A DNA stretch of 64,000 nt, taken from contig BCJX01000016.1 in NCBI GenBank assembly GCA_001600415.1, positions 499,301 to 563,300 of the forward strand, read 5' to 3'. The stretch's first letter is position 1; each line of letters starts with the position of its first letter. Positions 58,367-64,000 of the stretch are shown piece after piece. Origin of the DNA: Pascua guehoae. Taxonomy: Eukaryota > Basidiomycota > Tremellomycetes > Trichosporonales > Trichosporonaceae. The position numbers were made by a program, and so were the translations under genes. The notes under the pieces are model-generated. The model made no database searches. It had not been told where the DNA came from and worked only from the letters and a program-made list of their open reading frames with translations.

Positions 58367-58702
58367 ACCGCCAACCTGGTCCAGCCCAAACCCAGACGAG
58401 CCCCCAACAACAACCACAACGCCCGTCTGGCCAACACAGCTGGTCCTATCCCCGCCCTCCAGAGCCACACTGTTCGTCTGGGCGTAGACCGAGACAGTCC
58501 ACGGCTGTTGATTCTCCGTGCGCAAAGGCGTGGTGCGTTGGTCGTGGTCGCGGTAGAGCGCGTGCGAGATGGCCGCGGGCTAGCTGTGAGACCCGGGGGA
58601 TACTCGTGCTGGTCGGGGTCGGCGGGGGCTGCGGTGCTGTGCTGCTGTGCTATGTTGTGTGTAGGGCTGTGTGCACTGTGTGCACTGTGCTGTGCGCTGC
58701 TC

Positions 58703-58788
58703 TACTGTCTGTACTGTCTGTACTGTCTGTACTGTCTGTACTGTCTGTACTGTCTGTACTGTCTGTACTGTCTGTACTGTCTGTACTG
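58703..58788 (+). repeat. 9-nt minisatellite TACTGTCTG, ~9.5 perfect copies
   Basis: The copies are identical, pointing to recent expansion or ongoing slippage. No reading frame through it belongs to a supported gene. Confidence 0.95.
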
Positions 58789-59481
58789 CGCTGCTGTCCC
58801 AGACACGGGTAGGATCCCACGATCACAATGTCAAGTCGGAAGTCGGCAGTGGACGCCGACGGGGTCGAGCGGGGTACGTGAGCGTGGCTGCCAGTCAGGT
58901 CACAGTGCCGTGCCGTACAGTGCCGTGACGTGCAGCGCAACACAGTCTAGTGCTGCAGTACCAGTACCGTTGACGACCGTTGACGACTATGGTGCTCGGT
59001 GCGCGCTGTTGGACGCCACCTGCCGGCTGCCACCTGTCATTTGCCAGCTGCCAGCTGCCTGCCACCTACTGCCTGCCCACCCCCACGGCCACTGTCAGTA
59101 CGAGCTACTGTACCATGCCGCCGTCCACATGCTGCCGTCCGCGTGCTTGGTATACCCCAGTCCAAGCCAGAGGCCACAGCCCAGCGAGACAACCACGGCC
59201 CACACGACACGTGCAAGCGAGGTGGTGACGATGACCGGGGGCGGCGGCGTGCAGTCTTGTGTGCTACGCGAGTCAGTGTCGAGCTGCCTCTCCCCCGTCC
59301 CCCACGGAACTCGAGCACTCGAGCACTCGAGCACCGAACCCTCGAAGCACCGAACCCTCGAAGCGCCGAACCCGCCGCACTTCCGCACTCGTGCACCCCC
59401 AAACTCGTGCACTCGCCGACTCCAGAAAGCCCGAACAGCCAGCCGCACCCTCAAACACTGCGCGAGGGAGGCAAAAGAACT

Positions 59482-59581
59482 GGACGAGTTAGGAATCGAC
59501 CCAAAGACCCCGACAAGGCGTGCGCAGGATGTAAGACCACATCTTGCGAATGTCGCGCTCTACCAACTGAGCTACACGCCC
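59482..59581 (-). tRNA. tRNA-Ala(CGC) with a 28-nt intron
   Basis: Minus strand: acceptor GGGCGTG/CTCGTCC with the G3-U70 wobble pair that marks alanine tRNAs, D arm GCTC/GAGC around AGTTGGTA, anticodon stem CGACA/TGTCG, loop TTCGCA...T giving anticodon CGC. The intron after position 37 is 28 nt and GC-rich. The T loop is GTCGATT rather than TTCGATT, so T54 is changed, and the T stem TTTGG/CCTAA has one mismatch. The length is 100 nt, 72 after splicing. It is probably functional, but the T54 change is a warning. Confidence 0.82.
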
Positions 59582-59956
59582 CTCGACAGTGTGCCCGGCA
59601 CCGCCGCTGTCCGGCGGCCTGGGGTCGCTGGCGTCGGATCAATAGATGGCATAATTGTCTTGTTGTCGGCGTCTTATGGGGGGAAGGGGGGAGGGTAGGT
59701 CGGATGGCCATGGTGGGGAGGAAAGGCCAGTTAGGGGGAACCGAGGCTTGTTCAGTCCAAGGCAAAGTCGATGGGACAAGGCCTCCCGAGGCGCCGGACG
59801 GTATGAATCAGCTCGAGGCAAGTGTGGCGGCGGGGTGTGTTCATGATCTGATCCTCAGTCTAGGCAAGCCCCAGCCAGACGTGCCCAGACGTGTCCCGAC
59901 GTGCCTAGACGTGCCAGTATCCAAGACCTAGCATGGGTGTGAGCAAAAACGACGAT

Positions 59957-60036
59957 GGACGGGTTAGGAATCGAACCAAAGACCTCGTCAATTAGTCAGT
60001 GCTAATGACGCGCTCTACCAACTGAGCTACACGCCC
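59957..60036 (-). tRNA. tRNA-Ala(AGC) with an 8-nt intron
   Basis: Minus strand: acceptor GGGCGTG/CCCGTCC including G3-U70, D arm GCTC/GAGC around AGTTGGTA, anticodon stem CGTCA/TGACG, loop TTAGCA...T giving anticodon AGC, T loop TTCGATT. The intron is only 8 nt (CTGACTAA). The length is 80 nt, 72 after splicing. It shares the T stem mismatch with the CGC copy 375 bp away, so the two are sister copies. Confidence 0.88.
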
Positions 60037-61866
60037 GACACGTCAGAGACAGAGCGCCATGCAGCCCGCCCACTCGAGCTCTGAACGGCAACGCCGCACA
60101 GGCAGCGAGAGAATGGCGAGGGCCGACACGAGGGCCGGGTCTTGGAGCCATCAATGACAATGGGCTGGACGGAAACGTGGCGTGTCGCAACGTGGCAGCG
60201 GGACAGACGAGGACGACGGCGAGGGCGAGGACAAGCGTGCCAGATGTGCGTAACTGCCCCGGTCTCGGTCTGGCCATCGGTCCCGACCCGGCTTCGTGAG
60301 TGCCAGTGCCAGACGTCTCCGGTCCACAGCAGCCCGTCTGCCTCGCGTCCGTCCCCGTCTCCCCCCCGTAGCCTGGACTGTACGTCCACACCCTCGGCCG
60401 AGGGCCCGCCGTCTTGCCCGTGGCCCCTCCTGCACCATCCGGTTAGAATTGATGGACACTCGACCTCAGTCCCTCGGCGTTGCGGACTGGGCAGCGGGGG
60501 TGAGGGGTGTCAGTCCGTGTCAGTCCGTGTCAGTCCGTGTCAGGTCGCTGGGTACTCGCTGGGCGCGGGGATTGGCACTGCTGTGGGACGGAGCGCGTGG
60601 ACGGCTGTGGGATTGGGGGCCTGGGGGCTTGGGCTTGTGGGCTCTGACATTGTGGCCTTGTACCCCGTGGCTTGAGCCCGGAAGCCAGGACTGGGGACCG
60701 AGTGTACAATGATGATGGAGGTATGGGTGGTGATGGCTGTGGCTGTGGCTGTGGTAGTGGCTGTGGCTGTGGTTGTAGTTGTGGTGGATGTGATGGTGTA
60801 TGTACCATGCCACGAGTATCGCACAGGTAAGTGCGGCTGGAATGGACGGGAAGGTGGAATGAGGCGGGATGGGCTGAATGAGGCGTCCAGCTTTGCTCCT
60901 TTCGACCAAGGCCAGGCTTCTGCGCCTCGAGCCGAGGCCTCTGGCTTCCAGGCTTCTTTGAGGCTTTGGGTCTCTTTGGGTCGCTTTGGGTCGCTTTGGT
61001 TTGCTTTGGTTTTCGACAGATAGGCGATTGCATGATGGCTGATGGAATGGACGATAAGACGATAACCAGCGGCGCTCATGGCCCACGCCAAGTGGTCAGC
61101 TCGGTGGTGGGCCGTGGGCCGCGGGGGGTGGTCTCGATGTCAACGACTATCAGAGCAACAGCTGACCGGGTATCTACGCATGGAGGAACCGAGCTGATAT
61201 CAGGAGACAAGAGGCAGCACCGTCCACGCCGGCGTTGGATTCGGGCCGCGGCGGCATGCCACATTCAGCCTGCAGCCACCATGACCGCGGGTGCGGCTTG
61301 TTTGTGGCCGGGGTCGGTGACATGAATGTCTCATGGCTGAGACCTCCCGCAGCCATGCCAGCCATGGGTCTGTGGGTTGGCACGCGGCCCGACTACCGCG
61401 TCCACACACGCGCGACCGCGCGCCGTCTTGCACGCCGTCGCACGCCGTCGCACGCCATGCACGAGGTTCACGCCATGCACGCGGTTACACGCCATGCACT
61501 CGGTTGCACGCCACAGCGTGCACAACAAGCAGTTTGGACTTTGCTTGGCACACACCTCACTGGCCGTGTTCATTCACGCGTTGCATCACAAAACAATCCA
61601 GAAGGCGCACAGGTGCGCCGGGGTAGTCGAACGCCTAGTCTGATGTAGACCAGGACAGAGAAGGGGGAGGCAGCGAATAGGAAGGTGGTATACGACACAC
61701 ACTCTGGGACATGTAGCGAGGCGAGATGCTGTATCTGGACCGAACAGGGTGAAGGTGGCACGTTGGTCGGTCGGGGTGGGGGTGCAGTGGTCGGTGTGGC
61801 AAACGGGGCAGCGTCCATGCCTCGTCGTGCGGCCCGGTGGCCGGTGGCCTGCAGCGGTCAAGAGCC
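60037..61866. other. Intergenic, simple repeats, no gene recognised
   Basis: It includes a 10-nt repeat GTCAGTCCGT (60508-60542, three copies), a GGCTGTGGCTGTGGTAGT run (60730-60790), GGGTCGCTTT units (60965-61010) and CGCACGCCATGCACGCGGTT-like units (61430-61515). The last 250 bp are the CDC42 3' region. Confidence 0.5.

Positions 61867-64000
<2,134 letters not shown>

Larger units (their letters stand above)
57047..59481. other. Intergenic DNA dominated by simple tandem repeats
   Basis: Three minisatellite tracts are listed separately. Between 57590 and 57889 a plus frame looks protein-like (see separate entry). 58980-59460 contains GCTGCCACCTGCC and CACTCGAGCACCGAACCCTC repeats. No confident gene. 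Confidence 0.5.

Noticed and set aside
58208..59698. A 496-residue open frame through the minisatellites (Arg-Thr then Leu-Tyr-Cys repeats)
   Set aside because: It has no start context or codon bias and runs only because the 9-, 12- and 15-nt repeats keep frame.

Overview
The window is nuclear DNA of a GC-rich basidiomycete yeast. The evidence is many 38-70 nt spliceosomal introns with GTGAGT-type donors and CTRAC branch sites close to the acceptor, intron-bearing tRNA genes, and a gene set (Urb1, Cwf19, importin alpha, Qri7, Cdc42, PUF/RRM protein) whose wording fits Tremellomycetes. My best guess is the Trichosporonales; that placement is inference. Gene boundaries were worked out by joining open frames at splice sites with matching phase, so most exon coordinates below are exact proposals. 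The window has two assembly gaps (3026-3510 and 46398-46727) and a single N near 63580.

Layout. 1-7 kb: the 3' part of a low-complexity membrane protein gene, a gap, a tandem 110-bp repeat, a degenerate tRNA-Ala copy and a secreted DUF3472-like protein. 7.4-33.9 kb is a dense housekeeping block: a 2058-residue arrestin-domain protein (-), URB1 (+), CWF19 (-), importin alpha (-), QRI7 (-) and a DUF4246 protein (-). The 1.1 kb between the arrestin gene and URB1 is a divergent promoter; URB1 and CWF19 converge.

35-42 kb is the most accessory-looking part. It has two small spliced genes that encode divergent paralogs sharing the motif VCA-x2-GHDTRP followed by a hydrophobic stretch and CRRC. Between them lie an unrelated small gene, a tRNA-Asn and decayed direct repeats with an orphan TATA box. 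Their N-terminal PPPY motif and terminal Cys pair resemble a degenerate LITAF-type layout. 42-46.8 kb holds nothing I can recognise.

46.8-57 kb: a glycogen-targeting PP1 regulatory subunit (CBM21, Gac1-like) and a Jsn1/Puf1-type RRM-PUF RNA-binding protein. 57-62 kb: simple-sequence tandem repeats and two intron-containing tRNA-Ala genes (CGC and AGC anticodons), then CDC42 (-), complete with its CAAX tail.

Functionally the recognisable genes serve ribosome and tRNA maturation (URB1, QRI7, tRNAs), splicing (CWF19), nuclear import (importin alpha), mRNA control (PUF), glycogen and PP1 targeting (Gac1-like), membrane-protein trafficking (arrestin) and polarity (CDC42). I see no operon-like or biosynthetic cluster logic.
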